Below, one piece after another: positions 25,235-37,648 of a stretch of DNA of 64,000 nt. Position 1 is the first letter of the stretch. The number at the start of each line of letters is the position of its first letter. Origin of the DNA: Tetragonia tetragonoides (Eukaryota > Streptophyta > Magnoliopsida > Caryophyllales > Aizoaceae); NCBI GenBank assembly GCA_038025085.1, contig CM076151.1, positions 5,569,001-5,633,000 of the forward strand, written 5' to 3'. The position numbers were made by a program, and so were the translations under genes. Under the pieces are notes generated by a model. The model saw only the letters and a list, made by a program, of their open reading frames with translations. It was not told the origin of the DNA and ran no database searches.

Positions 25235-27889
25235 GGAAGTTCACTTTTTTTTTGCCAAACAAAAAAAAATTCAGTAACGGACCTAAAAAAATTACAATTT
25301 ATATGAAATTCTCCCAACAAAAAAATGGTCTGGAATATAATGAACCCCATATCCTTTTTCCAAAAGGTCCGGCCCTGTCCTGTATCGATCATTATATTGC
25401 GCAATATATGTCTCTATTCCATGCACCCTTCAATAATTTATTAGTAATTAATACTCCTACGGTCACTAATAGATTATGAAACTAGTCCACTAAAGAGACC
25501 AAAATGACTTAGCTTGTTACTTAAGCCTCGCTCATAAATTCATTCAAATAAAAGTTCACAGGATGAGAATCATAGCTTTGTTTAGCTAGCCTTTTGATTA
25601 ATGGATTGAGGCTTATCACGATTCACGGGTTTGGTCTCTCCGGCGCCATTAGTAAGTTAATCCTGCTAGTTTTGTTTGTACTTCCACACTTCCAAGGAAT
25701 ATTAAAAATGCATGCTAGCTAGCTAGTTCAATTTGAAATATGCATAAACTAATTCCAGTATGTAATATTTTCCACTAATCACAAGATGAGTATGAATATT
25801 ATTCATATTGTTTTAGTAATAGTCTAAAAAAAAAGATGATTTTTATTGGGGGAGATAGTGTGTTGTTTGAAATTGTTTCGGGCTTTCGGTTATAAGCCTT
25901 TTGCCAATAATATATTATGTGTATGAGTCGTCATCATTTTCTAAAACTAGTTACCAAAGTTAAAAGTATGAGAGTATATATATTGTGTTTCAAAATTCAT
26001 ATATATTAGGAGTATCTTACTTTGCCATTTATGCTTTGGCAAGTAACTGCCCGCCACTTATATCCCGGGCATTAGGAGTGGAATAATCTGGTTAAACTAT
26101 AGAGGATTATCATTATATTCGGCACCTAATGTTGATGATTAGCTAGCACAAAAAAAGACTATTAAAATACTCCCTCTAGTAATATATTTGATGCACAAAA
26201 ACAAAGGAAAAGGATTACAAAAAATAGAAGTAAGGGCTCCATTCTTGGATTCTCCCAATGATTCAGTGTGACGCAGCATTGGTAGCTCGGTAAGCACCTA
26301 ACCTGCCTTAGCCTATCACCAACTAACGCAAAATCCTACTCTAGTAGTCCGTAGTGGTCCCTCTTTTTATTATTTCAGGGCCTGATGTTATGTCAGTATA
26401 GCAAAAGCTACACACTACTATACTACTGTAGTCCTATTTAGATAAGCCTTTGATTTGAAATCATTGTTTCGTCTTCCACAAGACCACACCTATACGGCTA
26501 TACCCTGCAAGTCCATTATGCACTTCTGAGTTCTGACCAATTGATAATGCGTGATCAACGTCCCTGATTTAATTATGGTTCCACTTGTGGGGTACATGAT
26601 CCGTACTCGCCAATTTGATTTATTTTTCTCTCATCTAAATCTAATTACATTGTAATCAGTAATTCTGCGAACATTTTGGATAAGTATGGGATTAGATATG
26701 GAGAATAGAGATGGTCATAGCCTCATGGGTTATGTCGTGACGTGTCATGTGTCTGGGTTTTGAAGATACCCAGTTTATATAGTGGATTTCATGCCGTGCC
26801 GCCTATCTTTAGGGGCGGCTCATGGCCTACAACACCATATTGTGCCTCATATCGTCCACGTGCCACCCTCATATCAAAGACTATTTTTCATATAATTTGA
26901 TATTTTTAGTACTCTTTTTATGTGAGCCTTGTATGTCGAGGCACTGGTCCCCCCCTCCCCCCCCCCCAAATCTAACCCTTACACGACCCACTAGCTCGTG
27001 CCACATATCGTATCATGCTCGTGTCATTCATCCCAAAATGGAGTTAGGTTGTTCCGTTTATTATGCCAATCTGACCCATGTCGTCTTTATTTATATGAAA
27101 TTATCGGAGTTACGAGATGAATAGTAATATATTTTTATTTACTGAATTTAGCAAAGATGGTAAATAGTTGTTGGAGACGAGTAAAGATAAGATGCCTCAA
27201 TAATTCCAAAATGGTGAGATTTATGCATTCACTTTTGGATAAGAGCCAATATAACATGCTATCAATTTTAGCACTTACCTCTCATATAGTAGTAAAACTA
27301 GTTAAAACGAACAGCCTAAATAGGATTGGTAAATTTAACTCAAAGAAGAATGTTTCTCATTTACAAATAAGAGTGTGTTCTATTTTTCACCTAGCTGCAC
27401 TACTAGATTAAACCTCGATAAATTAATGTGAATTTTTAAAATGATAAGTGAAAAAAAACACCCTCTAAACAACCCGTTTCGTAAAATAGCATAAAGTTTA
27501 GAGTACCTTGTCCTAATCCCATGATCCAAAAGCCAATAGTAGCATTCAATTGTTGTTAGCTATGCTAGCCTAGAATGCCTCAAATACACAAGCACTCTGT
27601 ACTTCGTCAAAATTAATTCAATTCAATTCACACATACACAAACGTCAACATCATCCATGGGAGATCGACTCACAAGTCACCATCACTGGAACAATCCCCC
27701 ATACAATGGAGACTAATCCACGTCACCTTCGAACTTCACAGCCTGTCACCCTTCAATAGAAAAAATAAAATACAAACCTTTTTTTTTTAACCCTCTTTGA
27801 CTTCACCAATTACCCCCTTCCACGTGGCATTTTCTGACGCTGACATCTCTTAACTACAGCTGTCATCTCTCCTTCTACTGCGAAAAACC
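25235..27889. other. Intergenic DNA upstream of the EXORDIUM-like gene
   Basis: No supported gene over 2.6 kb. It contains a C-run near 26950 and a TACTCCCTCTAGTA motif near 26168 resembling one end of a Stowaway element, without a partner. The last few hundred bases, rich in CATC and CAC motifs, are the probable promoter of the next gene. Confidence 0.45.
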
Positions 27890-27892
27890 CCA

Positions 27893-27902
27893 GTATAAAT
27901 AC
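27893..27902 (+). promoter_or_regulatory. TATA box of the EXORDIUM-like gene
   Basis: GTATAAATAC lies about 85 bases upstream of the ATG, followed by a CT-rich leader (CACTCTCTCACTCAC), which is the usual plant TATA and leader arrangement. Confidence 0.75.
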
Positions 27903-27981
27903 CAAACCCCCTTTCATCACTCTCTCACTCACTTGCTTTACTTCTCTTATAACAATCAATATAACCTTCTTTGCTCTAACA

Positions 27982-28899
27982 ATGGCGATTAATCACCACC
28001 ATACCATTTTCTCTCTCCTCCTTCTCATCTTCCTCCCTCTTTTTCTCTCTCCTACCAAAGCTGCTCTGTTTAAGCAACAGCCACTAGTGTTAAAATACCA
28101 TAATGGTCCTCTATTGAAGGGTAAAGTAACCGTTAATTTAATCTGGTACGGTAAATTCACACCAGCTCAAAGGTCTATCATCGTTGATTTTACACAATCA
28201 CTAAGCTCTTCACGGCCCCCACGTCCTTCGGTTTCATCTTGGTGGAGGACTACTGAGAAGTATAACGAAGGCCCCAGTACCCTCGTCGTAGGGAATCAAA
28301 TCCTCCTCCAAAATTACCCTCTTGGCAAAAACCTTAAAAATTCACATATTGTCAGTTTGGGCTCTAAGCCCAATAGCGGACCCGGGTCCATTAATGTAAT
28401 CTTGACCGCGGATGACGTGGCGGTAGAGGGTTTCTGTATGAGGTGTGGGTCTCATGGGTCATCTGGGTCGGGTCGGGTGAAGTCGGGTATGGGTCGGTTT
28501 GCTTACATATGGGTGGGGAACTCGGCCACGCAATGCCCGGGCCAGTGCGCGTGGCCGTTCCACCAGCCTATGTACGGCCCACAGACGTCTCCGTTGGTGG
28601 CCCCCAACGGGGATGTCGGGGTTGACGGAATGGTTATCAACTTAGCCACCCTGTTGGCGGGAACCGTCACCAACCCGTTTTCGGATGGGTATTTCCAGGG
28701 TCCGGCTACTGCCCCGCTCGAGGCGGTTTCGGCTTGCACTGGTATATTCGGGTCGGGTTCTTATCCGGGCTACCCGGGTCAGACTCTTGTGGATAAGTCA
28801 ACGGGAGCGAGTTATAATGCGAATGGGGTGAATGGAAGGAAGTATTTGCTTCCGGCGATGTGGGACCCAAAGAGCTCGGCTTGCGCCACGCTTGTTTGA
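27982..28899 (+). CDS. EXORDIUM-like protein (phosphate-induced PHI-1 family)
   Basis: This intronless frame encodes 305 residues with a hydrophobic signal peptide (about residues 1-27, ending SPTKA), so the product is secreted to the cell wall or apoplast. The family promotes cell expansion and responds to brassinosteroid and carbon status in Arabidopsis; no enzymatic activity is established. The conserved PHI-1 region begins [20 protein letters not shown] and includes [30 protein letters not shown] and [11 protein letters not shown]; the C-terminus ends in the family-typical cysteine-containing segment. Length equals EXO and EXL proteins (about 310). The start is the first ATG after the TATA box. 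Which paralogue (EXO, EXL2, EXL4) it corresponds to cannot be fixed by eye. Confidence 0.92.
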   Translation: MAINHHHTIFSLLLLIFLPLFLSPTKAALFKQQPLVLKYHNGPLLKGKVTVNLIWYGKFTPAQRSIIVDFTQSLSSSRPPRPSVSSWWRTTEKYNEGPSTLVVGNQILLQNYPLGKNLKNSHIVSLGSKPNSGPGSINVILTADDVAVEGFCMRCGSHGSSGSGRVKSGMGRFAYIWVGNSATQCPGQCAWPFHQPMYGPQTSPLVAPNGDVGVDGMVINLATLLAGTVTNPFSDGYFQGPATAPLEAVSACTGIFGSGSYPGYPGQTLVDKSTGASYNANGVNGRKYLLPAMWDPKSSACATLV

Positions 28900-30390
28900 T
28901 TATGAAAGGACTGACCAAAAAGGAAAGTAATGTAATGTAATGTAAAGATCCAAAAAAGAAAAAGAAAAAAAAGAAAAGAATGTAATTTAATGTAAGTAAG
29001 GTGATGTGGATGGACTGACGGGGTGACGTGTACGTGTAGATATTTGCTGTCTCGGGTGGTGTGGGGGCACAAAAATGAGTGTGCAGTTTGAATATTTTAG
29101 TGTTTTGTCGTTTTGTGTTACGTGGCTTGTATGTATATTTGGGGATCAAGTAAAGTAAAGAAGTTGAATGATAAAAATGGGTTTGCTATGATGTTTGAAA
29201 AATTATGGAAACGAGTTGATAAGTCTTTGAATATGGCTAGACATATCTCTTTTGGTTCTTTCTTTTGTTTATCGTTTTCCTCTTTGGCTCTAAGATAACA
29301 AGGGTTTGGTACTGTGCATACGTGGAGACATTGCAAGTGAGCAAAGTTGCACTTGAACCAACCTCCACACCCCAAAGGATTGATATCCTATCCGATACCG
29401 CATTTTCGGTAATAATGCAGTACACTATATATACGGAGTATTTTTTTTTTATATTCAACTTAACACGTGACAACCATTTACAAATTTAATGCGAGAAATT
29501 GGATATTAAAGAGGGTCCAAATCCACCTATAAGAAAACAAAAAAGGTTGTACTACTTGAAAGTTCAAAGATAATCTAATGTTAAAAGTGAGAGCATAAAA
29601 AAAACTTATACTTTCAGTCAATCTATATTAGCCGGGATTAAAAATACATAAGTTTAGCACTTTGACTAAATGAATAACGCTATGATTTTTGATAATTATG
29701 AATGATAATAGAGCGTGTAGCCATGATTTTTTAAAAAAATAAGAGAAAGTATAAGAAGGGACTCGATAATCATAATGGTTGCCCTACAAGATATGGCTCA
29801 AGCGTACTAGATAAGCTTAAAGCAAAGGATCGATGATGAACGAATTGACAAATTTGACGATTTGACGACAGAGTTAACGTCATTTGGCATTGCCAATAGG
29901 AACTTAGTACTACATTATTAGCATCTCGCAACCAACTACAATACAAAGAAGGAGAAAAATAGCATCACAACAAAAACGTTGTTTAATTGATAGTACTCCT
30001 TAAAAGAAGAGGACAAAGAAAAGGCGATGTATCAACTCTAACAAGATTCCAAGAGTGGAAAACATTGGATAATATCAATTGGTTGGCTCATTTAATGGAT
30101 TTAGATGCAAGTATTATTAAAACTCCAAATCTGTTGTAATCAAAATCAGGTACATCTCTATAATACCTCCGTGGAACTGAGAGTATATAAAAATTTGTAG
30201 ATTTTTTTATCACCCTTTCATTGCCAATTTTCCATACCTTACTTGCCATACCTGGAAATAAGTTAATTTAATATCCAGCTTCATGTAGATTGTATAGTAC
30301 AAAAAAACAAAAGAGCCCACATGATGTCATTTGAAATTTTTGCGATAAAGTAGAAAACTGTAGAAGCTATACTATTCTATATTTCTACTA

Positions 30391-30393
<3 letters not shown>
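28900..30393. other. 3' flank of the EXORDIUM-like gene and intergenic DNA
   Basis: The probable 3' untranslated region starts with TAATG repeats (28928-28944) and A/G runs. No gene is seen further on; the sequence is AT-rich up to the (TA)n tract that adjoins the minus-strand LINE. Confidence 0.5.

Positions 30394-30427
<34 letters not shown>
30394..30427. repeat. (TA)n microsatellite at the 3' end of the minus-strand LINE
   Basis: A 34-base TA run lies directly beyond the 3' untranslated part of the LINE in the element's sense. It may be the microsatellite-like tail of the element or a pre-existing target; no target duplication was found. Confidence 0.85.
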
Positions 30428-30428
<1 letters not shown>

Positions 30429-30651
30429 CCATAAACGCTATATTTCATTCATTTACTTATATCTTACATCCAAAAGATAGTCTCTGTAGGAGACCCCAAA
30501 AGTTATGTTTTTCTTTACAAAATGCCCCTGATGGGGACTTTGATCAGGACTATGATTAACTAAAAGCATCCTATATACATAGATACAGACTTTATATTTT
30601 GAGCAACAAAGAGTCGAGAGTTGATCAGGCATCCTCAGTGCTGGAAGTTCC

Positions 30652-31278
30652 TTAATTTTGATGTTTATTGAGCAACATACCCCTGACATCATTGTCATAT
30701 GCAATCTTAGTGAACACAGGAGGGAGCATGAAGGTTCTTCTTGGTTCAATTTCATCAAAAGCCCCAGCAGCCAAGGTGTGAGCCACCATATTAGCAGACC
30801 TCTTTGTATGATGCAAAGAAACTGACCAATTCTTATGAAGGAGACGACAGATGTCATTTATCACACCTCCCAGTTCATGGAAAGTGGCAGCAGATGGTTC
30901 CTTAAGCAGGTCTAGGATAATTTTTGCATCTGTTTCAACCAGAAGCTTTGTATAGCTTCTGTTCCAGGCGCATTGAAGGCCTTCCCTAAGGCTCAATAGC
31001 TCAGCAGCAGCAGGTGAGGAAGCGTCAAGTCTGAGAGAGAAACCAAACCTCCAAAGACCCAGATGATCCCGAATAACCCCTCCCCCTGCACCTGCAGATG
31101 GGTTGCTTTTAAAAGCACCATCTACATTTAACTTGAAAAAACCTGGTGGAGGTGCTTTCCAAGTGACCACTGGGTCAGTAAGAGTCACCACTGTATTATC
31201 AAACTGAAAAGCAAAACTGTTAGTGTGAACATCCCTGCATATGAAATTAAATAGAGCTCTGGGGTGAATAACAGTCAT
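30652..31278 (-). pseudogene. LINE RNase H domain (3' end of ORF2)
   Basis: The frame contains KLNVDGAFKSNP (first catalytic Asp), AAAELLSLREGL (Glu), LVETDAKIILDLL (second Asp) and a final HHTKRSANMVAHTLA block with a conserved His: the plant RVT_3-type RNase H that ends many plant L1 elements. The frame is intact over this domain and ends at a stop at 30652, but it is detached from the upstream reverse transcriptase by frameshifts. Confidence 0.85.
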
Positions 31279-31425
31279 TTCAAAAATTTCTTTGTTCCTG
31301 GCACACCAAAGGTGTCACAGAGTTATCCCAAAAGTAGCAGCCCAAGATCTTGACAAACAGAAATTAAAGTTAATCCAGTCAAGCCAAGGGGTAGTGTAAA
31401 ATTTTTCATAATTGAGACCAAGAGA

Positions 31426-32845
31426 CTAGCCACTATTTTTAGCAAAACACATTTGCCAAATAATTGAGGCCATAGTGCAGTCACGGAAAATGTGAATATT
31501 ATCCTCTTGGCTATTATCACAAATTACACATTTTGGATCAAAATTGGGGATAAAGGAAGCAAGGTGTAAACCAGTGGGCAGAATAGAGTGTTGGCGGTTC
31601 CAAAGAAGCATGCGAATTTTGTGAGGTATAGGAAGTTTCCAAACCTTATTCCAAGCAAAGTTACAATTTAACTTATGGTGCTTACAAGACATTCTATAAG
31701 CAGACTTGACACTAAAAGAGCCCCTAGAATCAGGAGACCAGATCAAAGCATCAGGGTAGGTTTCCATAGAGGTGGACAAAGGAGTGCAAAGAATGTCTTT
31801 TTTAATAGAGTCACAGAGAACTGACTCTATTCTACCAAGGTCCCAAGCATGATTTTTTATAATATCGGACACCCTTAAATGAGCAAGATGATTGGGGACA
31901 TGGCCATCAATGGAGTTGTAGATAGGTTCATTTCCCACCCACCAATCATACCAAAGAGAGGTGTCTCTTCCATCTCCAATACGAACTTTGAGTCCTTTTA
32001 AAAGGAGCTCTTTCCCTTTTAAAATATCCCTCCATAAATGGGAGCAAGAGTAAGATGGATCAGAATTAAGAAAAGTGGAATATTTAAGATATTTGGCAGT
32101 GAGAACCCTAGCCCAAAGCTGATTACTATTATGCATCAATCTCCAACCTAGTTTAGCCATAAAAGCTAAATTCCAGTGATGAAGATGACTAACTCCTAAA
32201 CCACTAACAGCAAGAGGTTGACAAACCTTCTCCCAACCTAAGCGAGGTAAATAATGAATATTATCTACCTTATTCCAAAGAAATTTCTCATAGCTTTTTC
32301 TATTGGTTTAATAATACCAATAGGTAAGAGGGTAGTTTGCATAATATGAGCAGGAAAACTACTAAGGACAGATTTGATGAGGGCGCATCTACCAGCAAGA
32401 TTTAAGAATTTCGCCTGCCAACCCTGGATTCTATTTATGACCTTTTCAAGGAGTAATAATCAGTAATCCTGAGTTTGTTAGAGGCAATAGGCACCCCTAA
32501 GTAGGTACCAAAAGAGGTTGATCCCTGGATTTTGCATGAAGAAGCAATCACCCTCCTAAGTCTATGATGCATATTAGGGGAGAAAATGAACTTTGATTTT
32601 GCTTGGCTAAGAAAAAGCCCAGACTCATCACCAAACTTTTGGAGAACTTTTAACATAGCCCACGCATTTGCTAGTGTAGCTTTACCAAAAAGAAGAATAT
32701 CATCAGCGTAGAGAACATGAGAAATATGAAAATCCTTGTCAAGATATATGGGCTTCCATTCATTCCTATCAACACTAAGATGAATCTCTTGAGAAAGTCT
32801 CTCCATACAAAGGATAAAAAGGTAAGGGGATAAGGGATCCCCCTG
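31426..32845 (-). pseudogene. LINE reverse transcriptase C-terminal part and zf-RVT domain
   Basis: This continues the reverse transcriptase from the RQGDP motif next to the LTR insertion. VLYADDILLFG carries the catalytic Asp pair. After frameshifts near 32440 and 32300 the zf-RVT region follows (AWNKVWKLPIPHKI, then the CVICDNSQEDNIHIF zinc-binding segment). It is broken in at least two places and not expressible as one protein. Confidence 0.85.
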
Positions 32846-32850
32846 CCTAA
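32846..32850. repeat. Left target-site duplication CCTAA
   Basis: CCTAA precedes the TG of the LTR insertion here and follows its terminal CA at 37644-37648. A 5-base duplication is the normal product of LTR-retrotransposon integration. Confidence 0.85.
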
Positions 32851-34357
32851 TGTGGGGCCTGATTTTTTGGGTTTTCAGAGTTGCGACCCGAGAATCATTG
32901 CGTTACGTGCCGATGGACACGTCCCACGGAAATTGACCGATTGAAGAGGTCAATTGTCAAGGAATCATCATAAGGTTCGAAGTCGCCACCTTGTTATGAC
33001 CCAAACAAGGACGGGTTCCGAAACGAAAGGGTTTTGTAAAAGATTTTAAGGAAAACCATTTAAGAAACCCAAAAAATGACTTCATTGCGATAAGGCACGA
33101 AAACTCTTTAACTGGTCTGCGAACACAAAGATCTTGGTTCGGGGTCTAGGTTAGAAGGTGCGGACGTCGCTGGACTCGTCTCCTTCTCCATACTGAGTAC
33201 GGGCTCTTTACTAATACGTTGTGTCCCAATTGAAAGCTTTGAATTATATTATATAATGCCTAAACTGATAAGGAAAAACACATATATTTACACATTGTCA
33301 CACAACACACTTGTATGTAGAAATCGGTTTTGGAACCGGTATATTCGTTTATGTACAACGGGCTTGGATACGCATGTATTGCTCTACGTACCAATCATTG
33401 TAGGACTTGAATCTACTCTTGGATCAAAGCCCTAACGTAGTTCTGACCGGGGGGGCCGGTCAATAAGACTCTTTGGATGCCATTAAGGTGGATATGATTG
33501 TTCTTTCCCGTGAGAGAGATATAATTAAGAAACTTATATGATGACTCGCGACTTAGAGTCGAATTGATCCGAGGAACCCCCTACTTCCCTATAAGAAGTA
33601 AGAAAAGGTTCAAATGGGAAGATTTGCCTACTCATTCGAGGCGTTCAACCCGACAACATTCGGTAATATACGGGGATCAACCCAATTCTTAGCTTTGAGT
33701 ATTCGCATAGGCTTCTCAAAAATATTCGTTCTCCACTGGGAAATAACATTCACCAGGGATGAGTAGACGGATGATTTGTGTAGGGTATGGGTATGTATTG
33801 GTGGGTAATGGCTTAAAAGAGTCTTTCTGGTAGGATCCCCTGGGATGACCCGAAGCCAAATAAGAGGGGATGATCGATTATTTACTTTTATTCGATCATA
33901 GGTATTCCATTGGGGAAAATGATGTCACTGGGGAACGTGGATTCCACTGGGGAATGCGATTTTGTATGAAGGTGATTTGATGTGGTGGTAGGTGGAATAC
34001 CCATGATCGCGTATAAGCAAATATTTGATTCTAACCTCGAATTTGATTTCGAGTCGAGTTTGTACATAAACGGATATACTGGTTTTATTGAAAACAAGCA
34101 ACTGAATATATCACACAAGTGAGAGAAGTTCTTTTTATTTACTTTCCGAGTTGTATTATTAGGTGAAAATAAATGAATGCAAATGTATAAATATAATTAA
34201 GTAACCACGGAATAAACGAATTACAACTTGAGTATTTACAATAAAATACAAAAAATGTCTAAACGTCCTAAAAAAAGAGAAAAGACTTGATCTTCATGTA
34301 CATGGTGCCTCCGGGGCTCGGTCTTGATCTTTGTCTTCGAGAATTGGACTTAGTCAC

Positions 34358-34437
34358 AAGAATTGGTTTATTTACAAATGAATTAGTCTATTTACAAAAA
34401 GAATTGGTTATTTACAAAAAGAATTGGTTATTTACAA
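34358..34437 (+). repeat. ~20-bp tandem repeat, four copies, inside the LTR
   Basis: GAATTGG(T)TTATTTACAAA-type units run in succession; the last two copies are identical and the first two differ at a few bases. Confidence 0.85.
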
Positions 34438-36044
34438 GAGCGGTGTGAAAGACTCGACAAGGGGTCAATCCAAACGAAACTTATCGACTCCAAATTTATT
34501 TTTATAATTAGTGGGACACACTCAAATAATAAACTGGAGATTTTCGTCTATTTATCATTTTATTTGATAATTAAACATAATTTATTTACAAAGTCGCAAG
34601 AAATCAAATCTACAATAAACTGGGCAGAACTTCTTTAATTCATAACTTGGTCATTTCTTAATCAAATTGAGTGATTCTAAAGCCTAACTTGGTTCGTTTT
34701 ACATCTTCTATCCACTGTAAAAAAAACTCAAGTAAAAACAGTTCATGGTTGACGAGTTATAAGCGAATTACAAGTTTCTGGAACTCAATTGACACACCTT
34801 TGGTGTTTGAATTACTGAAAATTAATTACAAGTGATCTAAGTCTGATATTTATACGAATTAAACTAGACTTGAAGACTGATATACACACAAATTATCAAG
34901 ATTTTTACGCAAGTCTAAGTCATTTTACCAAAATAAACAAAAGTTCTGTGCAACAAACCTAATGTTCTAAACTATTCTGAGTTAACAAATTATTACTCAT
35001 ATTGACAGACTTTAACTTGGTTTTGATTAATTCATTAAAACTTCATTATAAGCCCAAATTGAGTAATTCAAAAGTCTAAATTGGTCCTAATCGAGTCTAG
35101 TATCCAATTATACATTTATTTTACACTTAGTAAGCATGGATCACTGCAGTTATTTAGATTAGTGAACATTGACGTTTCTGGACCTTAACTCGGTTGGTGA
35201 ATTTTAGCATTATTTGTACATGATCAAACTCAATCTTGTTAATACAAATTAAACTAGGCACATTAAAGAACAAACAAAAAAATTATCAAAAATTAATTAT
35301 TATTATGAGTGGTTGCTTCTAGCCGATTATTAACAAGTACTAAACTTAAACAAACATCTAGCAGTTCAGAATTACTTTTCCTTTGAAAAAAATTAATTAA
35401 AATTCATTTCTTAACCGAATTAGACAAAACTGGTGTCTGTAGAACCCTTATTTAATCGTCTTTAATTTTCTTAGAAATAGCTTAGGTCAAAAAATTAACC
35501 AAACATTAGTCATTTACAGATCTAGTTACGATGGTCTCAAAATTGACAGTTGGATTTAAAAAAATGAATGGGAAGTATCTAACCGTTGGATTTTGATGAC
35601 TTTTATCTCTACTCAAAGCTATTGAGCTTAAGTTTCATATGGTACCAATTTTATCAAATGCTAACCGTTGGATGTTCCTCACACTACAAACAAAGTTACG
35701 TCTTCTAAACCGAAAAATCCGAGTTATTACAAATTGAAACCAATAAAAATTCCGAGTCTTCTACATGCATGGATGATCATTTTTATCCATTTTTATTAAC
35801 AATAAAAAAAAGGTGATGAGAGAGAGAAGTGACATTCATTGTTCAAACATTTATCTTGATCAACCAACACTCAATCTCACCGCAAAAACACTCAAAGGCT
35901 CGATCTATGTCCTCCATGAGGACGAGTTCGCGTGGGCACTTGAACTCTTACCTAAGAATTGTAGCCGCGTGAAAAATATGGGGTGCATGATCTCCGCATA
36001 TCAAATCCAACCAAAAGAAATAATAAGTTTACTAGCAATAGATA

Positions 36045-36280
36045 TATATATACATAATAGATATACATAATAAATATACATAATAAATATACATAATAAG
36101 AGCATAATAAATATACATAATAAGAGCATAATATAAGTATGGGTTAGTGAAAATAATCACATAAAAAAAATGGTTATTGAATGAGTAAGGGTTAGCGAAA
36201 ATAATCACATAAAAAATGTTAGAGTTAGAATTAAGGAAATATGAGTTAGCAAAAATAATCACATAGAAAAGATTAGATCT
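36045..36280. repeat. AT-rich tandem repeats inside the LTR
   Basis: First come several AATATACATAATA units (to about 36130), then three spaced copies of a GTTAG(C/T)(G/A)AAAATAATCACATA block near 36144, 36193 and 36247. This internal reiteration is typical of very long plant LTRs. Confidence 0.75.
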
Positions 36281-37131
36281 AAAATATGAGTTCAAGGGAG
36301 AAGAAAAATAAAAGAAACAAAAATAAAAATAAAAAGGGTGATTAAAGGGATTGGGGGATAACTAAGGAAATAAAAGAAATAAAATGGGAATTATTATGAT
36401 GAAGGTGAAAGATTAATAATTAATGTTGATGATTGGTGGGATACAATAAATATTAGTGATAAGTGATAGAAATTTTAATACCCTTTTGAAACTTGCAATT
36501 TTGGATCTTGAAAATGAAATTAGTTAAGTACAAATGCCCTTTCAAATTTGTACTTAACTAAAAGAAAAAATGTTTTTTGTGTTTTTTTTTCTTTGTGAGG
36601 AAATTATAAGGAGATGAACTAACAAAAAATGTTTTTAGGTGTTCATGATGATGATGATAGGAGTTTTTTTTTTTTTTTTTGGTTTTGGGTATTTTTTGGG
36701 TTTTTGAGAGTAATTTCACTAAGGAAGAACACTTAGACAATTGGGAGAATTTTTACTAGAGAGAGGTTAGAGAGAAAAAAGGTCCTTTATTTAGTAGAAA
36801 AATGGGATTTTTATAGGAAAATACAAGGTGGGGGGGTGTTAGGGTTTAGGGGATAAATAAATAAATAAATATTAACTAAATAACAAAACAAAAAAAAAGA
36901 ATAAAAAAAAACAAAAGAAATCTGGTCAAATGGTCAAAAGGAAAAAAAAGGAAAAAAATAATTTAGGGGATAATTAGGAATTTTAGGGGGCAAAATTAGG
37001 TGTAAGTTTTAAGGAAATAAAACAAAGTGAATCAAAAATAAAAAGGGGGGTTTGTTTAAATGGGGAAATAACAAAAACAAAAACAAAAAAAATTGGGAAA
37101 AAGGGGGAGGGGAGCTGGCGGGTTAGAACAG

Positions 37132-37134
<3 letters not shown>

Positions 37135-37169
<35 letters not shown>
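37135..37169. repeat. (GA)n microsatellite inside the LTR
   Basis: An uninterrupted GA run, followed by a second shorter GA-rich run near 37180-37200. Confidence 0.9.
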
Positions 37170-37171
<2 letters not shown>

Positions 37172-37531
37172 GACCGGGGGAGGAGAGAGAGAGAGAGGGG
37201 GAGTGGGTTGACTGGGAAAGGAGGGAAGGAGAAGAGAAAGTAAAGAATAAAAAAAAAAACAAAACGAAATAATCAAAAAAAAAAAAATCAAACCAAATCA
37301 CGTGGGAAAAAGGGGGGAATGGGAAAGCGATTTTTACTTTCTTTTTTTAAATTTTTTTTTGTGGAGCCCACATATCAGAATTTAATTACCTGTTTTCTTT
37401 TTTTTTTTTGTTTTCCTTTGTTTAGTAAGTTTGGGCTTTGTTTATTTGGATTTAAACTTAACTCATTTTTGGGTCAAGTCTTCTCTACTCAACTATTCTA
37501 TAATCCATAGAAGAAAATACTACTACTACCA

Positions 37532-37591
37532 CTAATAATAATAATAATAATAATAATAACAATAATAATAACAATAATAATAATAATAAAT
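37532..37591. repeat. (AAT)n microsatellite inside the LTR
   Basis: AAT units with a few C interruptions near the end of the insertion. In the minus-strand frame that runs in from the LINE they give an artefactual poly-leucine tail. Confidence 0.9.
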
Positions 37592-37648
37592 AGTAATAAT
37601 GAATAGTAAAAAATAAAATACAAGTTAAAATTTGGTGTTTACACCTAA

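Larger units (their letters stand above)
32851..37643 (-). mobile_element. LTR-type insertion (TG...CA, 4.79 kb), probable Ogre/Tat-like solo LTR
   Basis: The segment begins TGTGGGGCCT, ends GTGTTTACA and is flanked by CCTAA on both sides inside the LINE reverse transcriptase. I see no gag, protease, integrase or reverse-transcriptase frame and no terminal direct repeat inside, so one very long LTR is the simplest reading. On the minus strand it starts TGTAAACACC and contains GGTGGCGACTTCGAACC, a pattern I associate with giant LTRs of Ogre/Tat Gypsy elements; that lineage call is inference. A non-autonomous LARD is the alternative. Confidence 0.75.

Noticed and set aside
37485..37645. Poly-leucine extension of the LINE reverse transcriptase frame
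   Set aside because: It is the frame running out of the LINE into the (AAT)n tract of the LTR insertion.
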